48,212 bases of DNA from DATMGU01 sp035555315 (GTDB taxonomy: Bacteria > Pseudomonadota > Alphaproteobacteria > ATCC43930 > CGMCC-115725): the NCBI GenBank assembly GCA_035555315.1, contig DATMGU010000031.1:1-48212 (forward strand). The letters run 5' to 3'. The position numbers were made by a program, and so were the translations under genes. The notes under the pieces were generated by a model that was given only the letters and a program-made list of their open reading frames with translations, was not told the DNA's origin and made no database searches. Below, piece by piece: positions 23,728 to 32,191 of this stretch (positions are counted from its first letter, which is position 1; each line of letters begins with the position of its first letter).

Positions 23728-24345
23728 TCAGGCGGCAGCGACAGCGCGAGGCAGATAGGGAGCGACAGCCTCCATTGCCCGCGCCACGTACTCGGCCTTC
23801 TGCCCTACCGGAGCGACGTAGTGGATCGCCGCTTCGGCATCCTCGCGAGAAGCGGCGCGGAGCAGCATCCAGGCCGCCAGATATTGCGAGGCAAGACAAC
23901 CGCCGGCCGTCGCGATATTGCCCTCGGCGTAGAACGGCTGGTCGAGCACGCGCACGCCCGCCTCGATTACCCAGGGCTTCGTCGTTAGGTCCGTACAGGC
24001 CGGGCGATCCCCCAGCAATCCAAGCTTCGACAGCAGCAACGTGCCGGAGCATTGGGCGCCAATAAGCTGGCGGGATGGGTCCAGCCGCAACCGCCCGAAC
24101 AACGCCGCGTCCTGAATGACTTCCCGCGTCTTGGCGCCGCTGCCGATAATCACCGCATCAGCCTGATTGGCAAACTCAAGATCCCGTTCGGCCTGGACGG
24201 TCACCCCATTCATCGAAGTGACGGTGGCCGTGGGTGCGGTGACAAACGCCTTCCAGCCCTTGGAACGCATGCGATTCAGGATTCCCGCCGCGATGAACGA
24301 ATCGAGTTCGTTGAAGCCATCGAAGGTCAATACCGCGATCTGCAT
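23728..24345 (-). CDS. DJ-1/PfpI family protein
   Basis: This is a 205-aa class I glutamine-amidotransferase-like protein of the DJ-1/PfpI superfamily. It starts MQIAVLTFDGFNELD and has the nucleophile elbow IGAQCSGTLLLSKLGLL, with the reactive Cys at about 99. The region around FYAEGNIATAGGCLASQYLAA is typical of ThiJ/PfpI regulators and isocyanide-hydratase-like members. There is no AraC DNA-binding domain. The function could be a glyoxalase/deglycase-like, hydratase or stress role and cannot be fixed. It converges with the aromatic operon 4 bp away and is the only gene between it and the long hydantoinase run on the same strand; a 97-bp gap separates it from the AGE gene. Confidence 0.85.
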   Translation of the reverse strand: MQIAVLTFDGFNELDSFIAAGILNRMRSKGWKAFVTAPTATVTSMNGVTVQAERDLEFANQADAVIIGSGAKTREVIQDAALFGRLRLDPSRQLIGAQCSGTLLLSKLGLLGDRPACTDLTTKPWVIEAGVRVLDQPFYAEGNIATAGGCLASQYLAAWMLLRAASREDAEAAIHYVAPVGQKAEYVARAMEAVAPYLPRAVAAA

Positions 24346-24442
24346 CGAACACCCTTTACCAAGTCTGCAGCACAGATGGGCTAGGTACCCGGCACGCTAG
24401 GGCGATGCAACAATTGGATTGTATGGGTGAAATACGGTGCGG

Positions 24443-25591
24443 CTACGTGGTCCCGCCCGGTGTCAGCAAGCGCTGCGCCTCGATCGCCGCCACGAACAAA
24501 TGATACGGCGTGCTCCCCGGCATGTCGGTTTGCGCCGGCGTGCCGTCCGCCGCTAGGACCTCGATCCACAGACGCTCGTCATGGCGCAGGAAGTCCTTGA
24601 ACAAGAGCCGGATCAACGCCTCGGCGCGGGCGAGTTCATTCGGATTGCCCGCATGGAGATGGACGATGCTAGCCTTGATCGCCTCGGTCACCGGCCAGAT
24701 GCGGCGGGAGCGCAGCACCGGCACGCCCTGGCGATCGATCTGGTCGTGGATGCCGCCATGCAGCGGATCGAAACCATGGGCCATCGCCTCGTCGAACAGG
24801 CGCTGTGCCGGACCGGCAGCCGTCGCATCGCCGGACATCGTGCGATAGCGATCGAGCAACCAGAACCACTCGAAATGGTGGCCGGCCTCGACGATATGTC
24901 CCTGCTCCGGATGCGGCGCCCAATCCGCATCGAAGAATTCGCCGAGAGTGCCGGTCGCCGGCTCGTAGAAATGGTCGAGGAACAGCCGGACGATCGCCCG
25001 GGCCTCGTCGATCCAGCGACGCTCGCCGCTCGCCTCGAACAGGGCCAGCAATGCCTCCAGTAGGTGCATATGCGGGTTCTGCCGGCGGATCGCGGTGCGG
25101 TCCGGCTGCCACTCCGCCGTCGCCTTTTCCCAGAACCCGCCATTCGGGGCGGCGAGACGTGCCTTCAGCAGATCCATCGTCTCATGCGCCAGCGCCAATG
25201 CATCGGGACTGGCAAAGGCCCGATGCAGATAGGCCAGCGCATAGAGCGCGAAGGCGTGACCGTAGAAATCCTTGGTCTGGTCGGCCGGCTGGCCATCGGG
25301 GGTCACGCTGAAGAACCAACCGCCATGCCGCTCGTCGAGATAGGCACGCCGCAGGAACGCGTAGCCCGCCTCAGCCACGGCCGCGCCACTGCGGTCACCG
25401 GCGAGGGCCGCATGGCTCAGCACATAAAGCTGCCGGCACTGCACCAGCAGCCGCTTATTCAGCGCCATGGGCTGATGCTGGCTATCCAGCCTTTCGTGGA
25501 AGCCCCCATGGACGGGATCGGCGAAGCGATCGCGACAGAGCGGCAGCAGGATCTCGAACGCGAACTGACGAAGGGCGATGGGCGTCGGCAT
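24443..25591 (-). CDS. N-acylglucosamine 2-epimerase (AGE) family sugar isomerase/epimerase
   Basis: This 382-aa protein has the (alpha/alpha)6-barrel pattern of the AGE family, which includes GlcNAc 2-epimerase, mannose/aldose isomerase and cellobiose epimerase. Visible elements are GGFHERLD near the N-terminus, KRLLVQCRQLYVLSHAAL, KDFYGHAFALYALAYL, HMHLLEALLALFE and GHHFEWFWLLDRY (catalytic His region). GGIHDQIDRQG and RRIWPVTEAIKA follow. The length fits D-mannose isomerases. The ATG at 25591 is used; the much longer open frame upstream is an overprint of the HD gene. It is the final gene of the long minus-strand run, 59 bp after the HD gene. A sugar role does not obviously connect to the hydantoinase genes. 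Confidence 0.88.
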   Translation of the reverse strand: MPTPIALRQFAFEILLPLCRDRFADPVHGGFHERLDSQHQPMALNKRLLVQCRQLYVLSHAALAGDRSGAAVAEAGYAFLRRAYLDERHGGWFFSVTPDGQPADQTKDFYGHAFALYALAYLHRAFASPDALALAHETMDLLKARLAAPNGGFWEKATAEWQPDRTAIRRQNPHMHLLEALLALFEASGERRWIDEARAIVRLFLDHFYEPATGTLGEFFDADWAPHPEQGHIVEAGHHFEWFWLLDRYRTMSGDATAAGPAQRLFDEAMAHGFDPLHGGIHDQIDRQGVPVLRSRRIWPVTEAIKASIVHLHAGNPNELARAEALIRLLFKDFLRHDERLWIEVLAADGTPAQTDMPGSTPYHLFVAAIEAQRLLTPGGTT

Positions 25592-25650
25592 GATGCCCTG
25601 TGAATAGCCGCTTACCCGCGTGGTTGCACAGGATATTTCCAGGAGGGCCT

Positions 25651-26286
25651 CTACCGGCCTCCCGCTTCCGTGAAGCGCTCCATCCACCGGGTGCGGGCGG
25701 TGCGCTCGTCCCAGGGCTCCAGATCGCCGGCCCACAAGGCGCCGCGATAGCCGAGGCCGACATCGCGGCGCGCATCTGCCTCGGACCAGCCGGCGAGGCG
25801 CACCGCCTCGGTCACCGCGGCGATCCGATCGGCGCGCTTCACCGCCGCGTGCCAGTCCGGCGGCAGGGTCGCGGGTAATCCGATGCGCAGGCGAATCGCC
25901 CGCTCCAGCCGTTGTTCCAGCTCCCGATAGCCATGCTCGCCAATCACCGCCTTGACCGGTGTCACGATATCGCCGAACACGCCTTCGGCGAGGTCGTGGA
26001 CCAGCGCCCATTGACGTAGCGCCCGGCTGGCCTTGGCCGCGACCATGCCAAGCAGGATCGCCTCGACCACCACCGAATGCTGCGCGACATTGTAGCCGCA
26101 CTCGCCACGAGTCTGGCCGCACCAGCGGTTGACCCGCGAGATGCCGGTCAGGAGATCGCCGATCTCGATGTCGAGCGGCGACGGATCGAGCAGATGCAGC
26201 AGCCGGCCGCTCAGCATCCGTTGCAGGGTGCGCGGCCGATCGAGATGGGTCGGGACGCGCGGCGCCCCATCCCCGCCAGTGTTCAT
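25651..26286 (-). CDS. HD-domain phosphohydrolase, YfbR-like
   Basis: This is a 211-aa HD-superfamily metal-dependent phosphohydrolase. The metal motif is split as NVAQHSVVVEAILL (His), then LVHDLAEGVFGDIVTPVKAVIGE (HD pair plus the E...GD.PTPVK-like segment typical of the YfbR 5'-deoxynucleotidase branch). A later Asp occurs in VKRADRIAAV. Such proteins hydrolyse deoxynucleoside monophosphates or related nucleotides. The start ATG overlaps the stop of the DUF2161 gene by 4 bp (ATGA), so the two are translationally coupled. An upstream in-frame extension would run through that gene and is rejected. Confidence 0.85.
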   Translation of the reverse strand: MNTGGDGAPRVPTHLDRPRTLQRMLSGRLLHLLDPSPLDIEIGDLLTGISRVNRWCGQTRGECGYNVAQHSVVVEAILLGMVAAKASRALRQWALVHDLAEGVFGDIVTPVKAVIGEHGYRELEQRLERAIRLRIGLPATLPPDWHAAVKRADRIAAVTEAVRLAGWSEADARRDVGLGYRGALWAGDLEPWDERTARTRWMERFTEAGGR

Positions 26287-27059
26287 GCCGCGGTCTCCTC
26301 GACCAGCGAGATCGGCTCGGCAAAGGTGCCAAGCGCGGCATGGCCGGCGGGCGTCAAGCGATAGGTCGCCCGGCCGACCCGCTCGAACCAGCCATAGACA
26401 TTGCCCCGCAGGATCTTGGCGGCGTTCGGCGCCCCCGCGGCGCGCAACTGGGCGAAGGTCAGGCTTTCGACCGCGGCAAGCAGCCGGGCGCACCGCAGTG
26501 CTTCCTGCCGATACGCGGTCATGATCGGCCGTTTGGTGATGCCGCCCGCGGTCGGATCGCCGTGCCGCCGCCGGTGCTCGCCCAGTAGCAACCCGGCGCG
26601 CCGTTTGTCGAGGCGCGGCCGGTAAGGCAGCGGGTCGAGCAGCACGGCGACCGCCCCATCGCCGGCACCGACGGTCATCAACCCGAGACCGATCCGGCGG
26701 CAGAGCTTTTGGACGGTGCGATCCTCCGGCGAGACGCCCGGCGTCCGATTGGCGCGGCCGGCGCCGGGGCGCGGCACGGCGAGATAGACCAGCGGCGTGA
26801 CCGCCAGCCGCTCGACACCTTGCAGCACCAGATCGAGGCTGAAGCGGAGTTTCAGCTCGACGATCACCGGGAGTTCGGCACCACGCACCGCCACCAGATC
26901 GCAGCCGCGCACCTCCCCCTTCACGACATAGCCTTGACCTTCGAGGAATGCCTTGACCGGCGCGTAGAGTTCGACCTCGGCCGCGAAGCCGCCGCGCAGG
27001 CGCGGGGCCGGCCGGTCGACCGTTGGAGGTTCAGCCGTTGGAGGTACTGATGTTCGCAT
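26283..27059 (-). CDS. DUF2161 family PD-(D/E)XK nuclease-like protein
   Basis: The encoded protein is ~258 aa. The N-terminal half shows a PD-(D/E)XK-type core: AAEVELYAPVKAFLEGQGY, then GCDLVAVRG and VIVELKLRFSLDLVLQGVERL (Glu, Asp, and E-x-K in VELK). The middle part is Arg-rich (DKRRAGLLLGEHRRRHGDP). The last ~70 residues look like a winged-helix tail (TFAQLRAAGAPNAAKILRGNVYGWFERVGRATYRL). This layout matches DUF2161, a nuclease-fold family of unknown function. The ATG at 27059 is the best start but lies 29 bp inside the HyuB 3' end; a shorter GTG/CTG start is possible. It overlaps the HD gene by 4 bp, suggesting a functional pair. No Shine-Dalgarno is clear. Confidence 0.75.
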   Translation of the reverse strand: MRTSVPPTAEPPTVDRPAPRLRGGFAAEVELYAPVKAFLEGQGYVVKGEVRGCDLVAVRGAELPVIVELKLRFSLDLVLQGVERLAVTPLVYLAVPRPGAGRANRTPGVSPEDRTVQKLCRRIGLGLMTVGAGDGAVAVLLDPLPYRPRLDKRRAGLLLGEHRRRHGDPTAGGITKRPIMTAYRQEALRCARLLAAVESLTFAQLRAAGAPNAAKILRGNVYGWFERVGRATYRLTPAGHAALGTFAEPISLVEETAA

Positions 27060-28698
27060 GGCCAGCGGTGACATAACCGCCGGCAAGATCGGCGGCAAGG
27101 GCGGTCGGATCGCGGCGCGACGGATCGCCATGGCCGCCGCCGCCCGGCGTCTCCATGCGGACGACATCGCCGGCGGCCAATTCGTGGCCGATCACCTTGG
27201 GCGGCAGCTCGGTCATCACCCGGTCGCGCGTCACGCTCAGCCGCCCGGCCGAGCCCTGCGCCCCGCCATCGAGGCCATAGGGGCGCGAGCGGAAGGCATC
27301 GAAGCTCGCGTTCAGCAAGCCGCGATGGCCATCGAACCGCCATTCGCGGACGATGCCCAACCCACCGCGATGCCGCCCCGCCCCACCGGAATCCGGCAGC
27401 AGCCCGTAGCGGGTAAAGGTCAACGGGTAGAGGCTTTCGATCATCTCGATCGGCGTGTTCTGCTGGTTGTGGAAGCCGGCGGACAAGCCGTCCGCGCCAT
27501 CCTGTTCGGGATGGCCACCCCAGCCACCCAATTCGGAATCGAAATACACTTGGCGCCTGCCATCGGCATGGATGATGCCGATGGCATGGTTGAAAGTCAC
27601 CCCGTAATAAGCCGCCGGAATGCGCTCGGGCAGCACGCCGGCGAGCGCGCGCAGGGTCGCGGTGACAATCTTGTGCCCGGTCAGCATGCGCATCGAGACC
27701 GGCGCCGGAAACGCCGCGTTGACCAGCGACCCCACGGGGGCGGCGACATCGATCGGCCGGTAGCAACCGGAATTCGCCGCGACCGGCGCCCCAGTGGCGG
27801 CGATGATGGCGTAATAGACCGCCGATTTGGTCAGGGCGAACGTGGCGTTGACCGGCCCGGCGGCTTGCGGGGCGGTGCCGGAGAGGTCGACCGCCAGCCG
27901 ATCGCCGGCCACGGTGACCCGCACAACGATGCGCAGTGTCTCCGGCGATAGCCCGTCGCCGTCGATCCAATCCTCCGCCGCGTAGCTGCCATCGGGAATG
28001 GCGGCGATGGCCGCGCGCATGCCCGCTTCGGAACCGTCGAGGATGGCCTGGCCGACCGCCTCGAAGGTCGGGCCGCCATATTTATCCGCGAGCGCCCGGA
28101 TCGACCGTGCGCCGACCTCCAGCGCCGAAACCTCGGAGAGAAGATCGCTGCGGAAGATTTCCGGCTCACGCACATTGCACAGGATGGTGGCGAGCAGCTC
28201 CTGGTTCAGCTTGCCCGCCGTCACCAGTCGGACCGGCGGCACCCGCACGCCCTCGTGAAACACTTCCGTCGCCCGCGCGTTGTAGCCGCCCGCCGCACCG
28301 CCGCCGACATCGACATGATGGGTCAGCACCCCGGTGATGGCGATCCGCCGCCCCTGGTGGAACACCGGCTTGAAGCACAGGAAATCCGGCAAATGCTGAC
28401 CGCCGCTATAGGGGTCGTTGGTGATGATCACATCGCCTTCGGCCCAGTCGTCGAGCGGGATGTGCCGCGTTTTGATCTCTTCCAGGCAGGGTTCCATAGA
28501 ATTGAGATGCACCGGCATGCGCGCCGCCTGGGCGAGGTTGCGGCCATCCCGATCGAACACCGCGGTCGAATAATCCAGCAGCTCGCGCACCGTGGTCGAC
28601 CGGCTGGTCCGCCAGATCGTGACGTTCATCTCCTCGGCGGCGGCGACCAGTGCGTGACTGACGATCTCCAGCCGGATCGGGTCCTGAGCCTCGCTCAT
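27031..28698 (-). CDS. Hydantoinase B/oxoprolinase family subunit
   Basis: This 555-aa protein matches the HyuB family (PF02538). Typical blocks are DPIRLEIVSHALVAAAEEM at the N-terminus and GDVIITNDPYSGGQHLPD (about 100-117), then ITGVLTHHVDVGG. VDLSGTAPQAAGPVNATFA lies mid-protein, and RYGLLPDSGGAGRHRGGLG and ETPGGGGHGDP near the C-terminus. With HyuA it forms an ATP-dependent enzyme that opens cyclic amides (hydantoin, N-methylhydantoin, 5-oxoproline) or, in acetone carboxylase relatives, activates ketones. It overlaps hyuA by 4 bp and the next gene by ~29 bp. The substrate is unknown; 5-oxoproline or a hydantoin is most plausible given the adjacent ABC importer. Confidence 0.92.
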   Translation of the reverse strand: MSEAQDPIRLEIVSHALVAAAEEMNVTIWRTSRSTTVRELLDYSTAVFDRDGRNLAQAARMPVHLNSMEPCLEEIKTRHIPLDDWAEGDVIITNDPYSGGQHLPDFLCFKPVFHQGRRIAITGVLTHHVDVGGGAAGGYNARATEVFHEGVRVPPVRLVTAGKLNQELLATILCNVREPEIFRSDLLSEVSALEVGARSIRALADKYGGPTFEAVGQAILDGSEAGMRAAIAAIPDGSYAAEDWIDGDGLSPETLRIVVRVTVAGDRLAVDLSGTAPQAAGPVNATFALTKSAVYYAIIAATGAPVAANSGCYRPIDVAAPVGSLVNAAFPAPVSMRMLTGHKIVTATLRALAGVLPERIPAAYYGVTFNHAIGIIHADGRRQVYFDSELGGWGGHPEQDGADGLSAGFHNQQNTPIEMIESLYPLTFTRYGLLPDSGGAGRHRGGLGIVREWRFDGHRGLLNASFDAFRSRPYGLDGGAQGSAGRLSVTRDRVMTELPPKVIGHELAAGDVVRMETPGGGGHGDPSRRDPTALAADLAGGYVTAGHANISTSNG

Positions 28699-30749
28699 CG
28701 GGCGATCTCCCTATGCGCCACCAGATGCCCCGCCCCTGTGCTCTCCACCGTCCAGCCACCGGTGATCAGGATGCTGGTGTATTCCTCCTCGACCATCAAC
28801 GGTCCGCGCAGGACATCGCCGGTGGGGATCGCCGCGCGTTGATGCACCGGCACCTGTTGCCAAGCACCGCCCAACCGCATCGGGCGCTCCGTCGGCTCGG
28901 CAGCGATCCCATCGGCCGCCATCGCTGCCACGGGCGGCTTGCCCAGGCGTCCGGTAGCGGTGAGGCGCAGAGTCACCAACTCCACTGGCACCGTCCGATC
29001 CGCATAGGAGAAGCGCTGTTCGTGGAGGACATGGAACCGCTCGGCCAAGAGGTCGATCAGCGCCGCGTCGAGCGGTTGCGCCGGCACCGGGATCAGCAGC
29101 TCGAACGCCTGGCCCTGGTAGCGCAGATCAGCGGTGAAGGCGAGATCCTGGCGGTCCGCCGGCACCGCCTCCCCGTCGAGGATCGCACGACCTTCCACCG
29201 CCAGCCCGTCGGCGAGCGCCCGCAACGCCGGCAGGCAATCGGGCGTCAACCGCATCAGCCGGGAGCGGGACAGATCATGCACCAGATCCGACATCAGGAT
29301 GCCATAGGCGGACAGCGTGCCCGGGTTCAGCGGGAACACCACCGTCTTGATACCCAACTCACCCGCGACCTCGACCGCGTGCAATCCACCAGCACCACCG
29401 AAGCTGATCAGGGCGAAATCCGCCGGATCGAGGCCCTTCTCGAACAGGCTGAGCTTGATCGCGGTGGCGAGCTTGGACACCGTGACGGTCAAGACGCCTT
29501 CGGCCGCGCGATCGATATCGAGACCGAGCGGTTGTGCCACATGCGCATCCAGCGCCGACGCCGCGGCCGCCTTGTCCAGACGCATGGCGCCGCCCAGGAA
29601 ATGCGCGGGGTCGAGCCGTCCCAGCACGACATTGGCATCGGTTACCGTCGGCCTGGTGCCCCCTCGGCCATAGCAGACCGGCCCGGGCACTGCACCGGCG
29701 CTTTCCGGCCCGACATGCAGCCGCTTCGCGCCATCGAGCCAGGCGATCGAGCCGCCGCCGGCGCCGATCGTGCGCATCTCGACCATCGGCAGGCGCACCG
29801 GGCAGCCATCGACCTCGCCGGCCGCGACGACGTTGCGCCTACCGGCCAGGATCACCGAGATATCGTAGCTGGTCCCTCCCATATCGACCGCGATCAGGTT
29901 CGGCAGGTCGAGTTCGGCGGCGATCAGTTCGGCGGCGAGCGCCCCGCCCGACGGGCCCGAGAGCAGCAGCCGCGCCGGCTCCAGCCCGGCGCGCGCCGGC
30001 GTCGTGGCCCCGCCATTGGACTGTACCAGATAGAGCAGCGGCTTGAACTCCGCCTCGGCCAGCCGGGCTTCGAGCCGTCTGGTATAGCCGCGCACGACCG
30101 GCATCAGCAGCGCGTTGAGCACGGTCGTCGAGGTTCGCTCGAACTCGCGGATCTCCGGGCTGATCTCGCTGGAGAGCGAGATTTCCACACCGGGTGCCTC
30201 CCGCTCGATGATCTCGCGCAGGCGCCGCTCATGGATGGGGTTGGCATAGGCGTGCAGCAACGCCACGGCCACCACCGGCCAGCCCGACGTCGCGATCCTG
30301 CGGGCGAGATCGGTCGCGGCGGCCTCGTCGAGTGGCGCGATCATCCGGCCATCGGCGCCGATCCGCTCGACCACCCCGAACCGGCGATGGCGCGGGATCA
30401 GCAGGGTCCGTGGCTCGGCCTTCAGGCCATAGACGTCGCGCCGGGCGTGACGGCCGATCTCCAGCACATCCTCGAACCCGGCGGTCGTGATCAGCGCCCC
30501 CTCGGGCAGACGCCGCTGCAGCACCGCGTTGGTGGCGATGGTCGTGCCATGCATCACGACCTCGACCCGGTCGAGCGCCAGGCCGTGGCGCGCACAGGCG
30601 CCCCGAATGCCGTCGATCAGACCGATGGAGGGATCCTCGGGCGTGGTCGGCAGCTTATAGGCGGCGACGCGGCCGGTCGCCTCGTCGACCAACTGCAGAT
30701 CGGTGAAGGTACCGCCGATATCGACGGCGAAGCGGATGGCACCGGTCAT
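28695..30749 (-). CDS. Hydantoinase/oxoprolinase family subunit A (ATP-binding)
   Basis: This 684-aa protein has the HyuA layout. An N-terminal Hydant_A_N domain starts IRFAVDIGGTFTDLQLVD (ASKHA phosphate-1 motif DIGGTFTD). The central ATPase portion shows YLVQSNGGATTPARA, LLSGPSGGALAAELIA and IAVDMGGTSYDISVI. A C-terminal domain follows from about 500. This subunit phosphorylates the cyclic amide with ATP before the HyuB-supported hydrolysis. The length is standard and no motif is missing. It begins 9 bp after livF and overlaps hyuB by 4 bp, so transport and catabolism are on one transcript. Confidence 0.93.
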   Translation of the reverse strand: MTGAIRFAVDIGGTFTDLQLVDEATGRVAAYKLPTTPEDPSIGLIDGIRGACARHGLALDRVEVVMHGTTIATNAVLQRRLPEGALITTAGFEDVLEIGRHARRDVYGLKAEPRTLLIPRHRRFGVVERIGADGRMIAPLDEAAATDLARRIATSGWPVVAVALLHAYANPIHERRLREIIEREAPGVEISLSSEISPEIREFERTSTTVLNALLMPVVRGYTRRLEARLAEAEFKPLLYLVQSNGGATTPARAGLEPARLLLSGPSGGALAAELIAAELDLPNLIAVDMGGTSYDISVILAGRRNVVAAGEVDGCPVRLPMVEMRTIGAGGGSIAWLDGAKRLHVGPESAGAVPGPVCYGRGGTRPTVTDANVVLGRLDPAHFLGGAMRLDKAAAASALDAHVAQPLGLDIDRAAEGVLTVTVSKLATAIKLSLFEKGLDPADFALISFGGAGGLHAVEVAGELGIKTVVFPLNPGTLSAYGILMSDLVHDLSRSRLMRLTPDCLPALRALADGLAVEGRAILDGEAVPADRQDLAFTADLRYQGQAFELLIPVPAQPLDAALIDLLAERFHVLHEQRFSYADRTVPVELVTLRLTATGRLGKPPVAAMAADGIAAEPTERPMRLGGAWQQVPVHQRAAIPTGDVLRGPLMVEEEYTSILITGGWTVESTGAGHLVAHREIAR

Positions 30750-30758
30750 CGTCTTGCC

Positions 30759-31469
30759 TCAGAGTCCGAGATAGGCGCGGCGGATCGCATCGTCACCGGC
30801 GAGATCGGCCGCCTTGCCGCTGAGCGTCACGCGGCCGGTCTGCAGCACATAGGCGCGGTCGGCGATCTCCAGGCATTCGACGACGCGCTGCTCGACGATC
30901 AGCACGGTCATGCCCTCGTCGCGGATGCGCTTCACACCATCCAGAATGTCGTCGACCAGGCGCGGCATGATGCCCTGGCTGGGCTCGTCGAGCATCAACA
31001 GCTTGGGCTTTGTCATCAGCGCCCGGCCGATCGCCAACATCTGCTGCTCGCCGCCGCTGAGCGTGCCGGCCAGTTGATCGAGCCGTTCGGCCAGCCGTGG
31101 GAACAGCGCGAAGATCAGCTCCAGCGGCGCGTCGCGGTTCGGATCCTTGCGATGCGGATAGGCGCCGAGCGTCAGGTTGTCGCGCACCTTGAGGCGCGGG
31201 AACAGCCGCCTTCCCTCCGGCACCAGCGAGATGCCGGCCCGGGCGATCTTGTGGGCGGGCAGCCGTCCCAGATCGGCCCCGTCGAGCCGGATCGCCCCAT
31301 GATCCGGGCGCACCAAACCGGCGATCGATTTCAGCAGGGTGCTTTTGCCGGCCCCGTTGGCGCCGATCACGGCAACGATCTCGCCCGCCTCGACCTTGAT
31401 CGAGACGCCATGCAAGGCCTTCAACCCGCCATAGGAGGTGGTGATGTCGTCAACTTCGAGGATGCTCAT
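30759..31469 (-). CDS. livF: Branched-chain-type ABC transporter ATPase LivF (cluster 2)
   Basis: This is a 236-aa LivF-branch ABC ATPase with Walker A GANGAGKST, the VPEGRRLFPRLKVRDN block, signature LSGGEQQMLAIGRAL and Walker B LLMLDEPSQGIMP. Position 1 is an ATG overlapping the livG stop by 4 bp. It differs clearly from the cluster 1 LivF (EQQ versus QQQ signature, different C-terminus), so the two clusters are paralogous and not a recent duplication. It is followed within 9 bp by hyuA. Confidence 0.93.
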   Translation of the reverse strand: MSILEVDDITTSYGGLKALHGVSIKVEAGEIVAVIGANGAGKSTLLKSIAGLVRPDHGAIRLDGADLGRLPAHKIARAGISLVPEGRRLFPRLKVRDNLTLGAYPHRKDPNRDAPLELIFALFPRLAERLDQLAGTLSGGEQQMLAIGRALMTKPKLLMLDEPSQGIMPRLVDDILDGVKRIRDEGMTVLIVEQRVVECLEIADRAYVLQTGRVTLSGKAADLAGDDAIRRAYLGL

Positions 31470-32191
31470 GCGGATGCCCGATAACGCTCGCCCAGATAGG
31501 CGGTCACCACGTCGGGATGGCGCACGATATCGGCCGGCTTGCCCTCGACCAGCACCTTGCCGAGGTTCAGCACGACGCAGCGATCAACCAGCGGCATCAG
31601 CACTTCCATGACATGCTCGACCATCAGGATGGTCACGCCGCTCGCCCGGATGTCGCGGACGAGTTGGACGCCCGCCTGCGCCTCGGTCGGAGTGAGTCCG
31701 GTCATGACCTCGTCGAGCAGCAGCAGCTTCGGCCCGGTGGCGAGTGCCCTGGCGACCTCCAGCCGGCGCTTTTCCGGTGGGGTGAGATCGGCCGCCGGCG
31801 TGTCCCGGCGCAGGCTCATGCCGGTGAAATCCAAGACCTCAAGCGCCTTGCGCTTGGCCTCGGCCGTCGAGCCGGTGCGGTTGAAGGCGCCGACCATGAT
31901 GTTCTCCAGCACGGTCATCGTCTCGAAGTTGCGCACGACCTGGAAAGTCCGGGCGATGCCCAAGTCGGCGCAGCCGCTGGCCCCCAGGCTGGTGATGTCG
32001 CGCCCTTCGAACAGGATCCGGCCGGTTGTCGGCTTGATGGCGCCGGCGATGGCGTTGAACAACGTGGTCTTGCCCGCCCCGTTCGGCCCGATCAATCCGA
32101 GGATCTCACCCGCGACGATGGTGAGCGAGATGTCCTGGTTCGCCAGCACGCCGCCGAACCGCTGCGAGACGCCATCGACCTCAAGCAGCAT
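31466..32191 (-). CDS. livG: Branched-chain-type ABC transporter ATPase LivG (cluster 2)
   Basis: This is a 241-aa LivG-branch ATPase: LEVDGVSQRFGGVLANQDIS, Walker A GPNGAGKTTLFN, GIARTFQVVRNFETMTV (LivG-specific), signature region DLTPPEKRRLEVARALA and Walker B LLLLDEVMTGLTP. The tail MVEHVMEVLMPLVDR follows. The signature reads LTPPEKR instead of the usual LSYGxQR/LSGGQ. This is a known variation in aromatic/amide-type HAAT ATPases but may alter coupling. It overlaps livM by 11 bp and livF by 4 bp. Confidence 0.92.
   Translation of the reverse strand: MLLEVDGVSQRFGGVLANQDISLTIVAGEILGLIGPNGAGKTTLFNAIAGAIKPTTGRILFEGRDITSLGASGCADLGIARTFQVVRNFETMTVLENIMVGAFNRTGSTAEAKRKALEVLDFTGMSLRRDTPAADLTPPEKRRLEVARALATGPKLLLLDEVMTGLTPTEAQAGVQLVRDIRASGVTILMVEHVMEVLMPLVDRCVVLNLGKVLVEGKPADIVRHPDVVTAYLGERYRASA

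Noticed and set aside
25592..26341. Upstream extension of the AGE isomerase by ~250 codons
   Set aside because: The extension overprints the HD phosphohydrolase in another frame and adds only low-complexity sequence. The family N-terminus begins at 25591.
24443..27059. DUF2161 plus HD proteins as an anti-phage defence module
   Set aside because: A nuclease fold and an HD nucleotidase are suggestive, but there is no sensor, helicase, toxin or mobile-element context, and the genes follow a catabolic operon. The evidence does not reach the level of a defence call.
28713..31484. Long (923-codon) + strand open frame
   Set aside because: It is antisense to hyuA and livF, which both have full family motifs. 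The composition is low-complexity Arg/Gln/His/Gly-rich.
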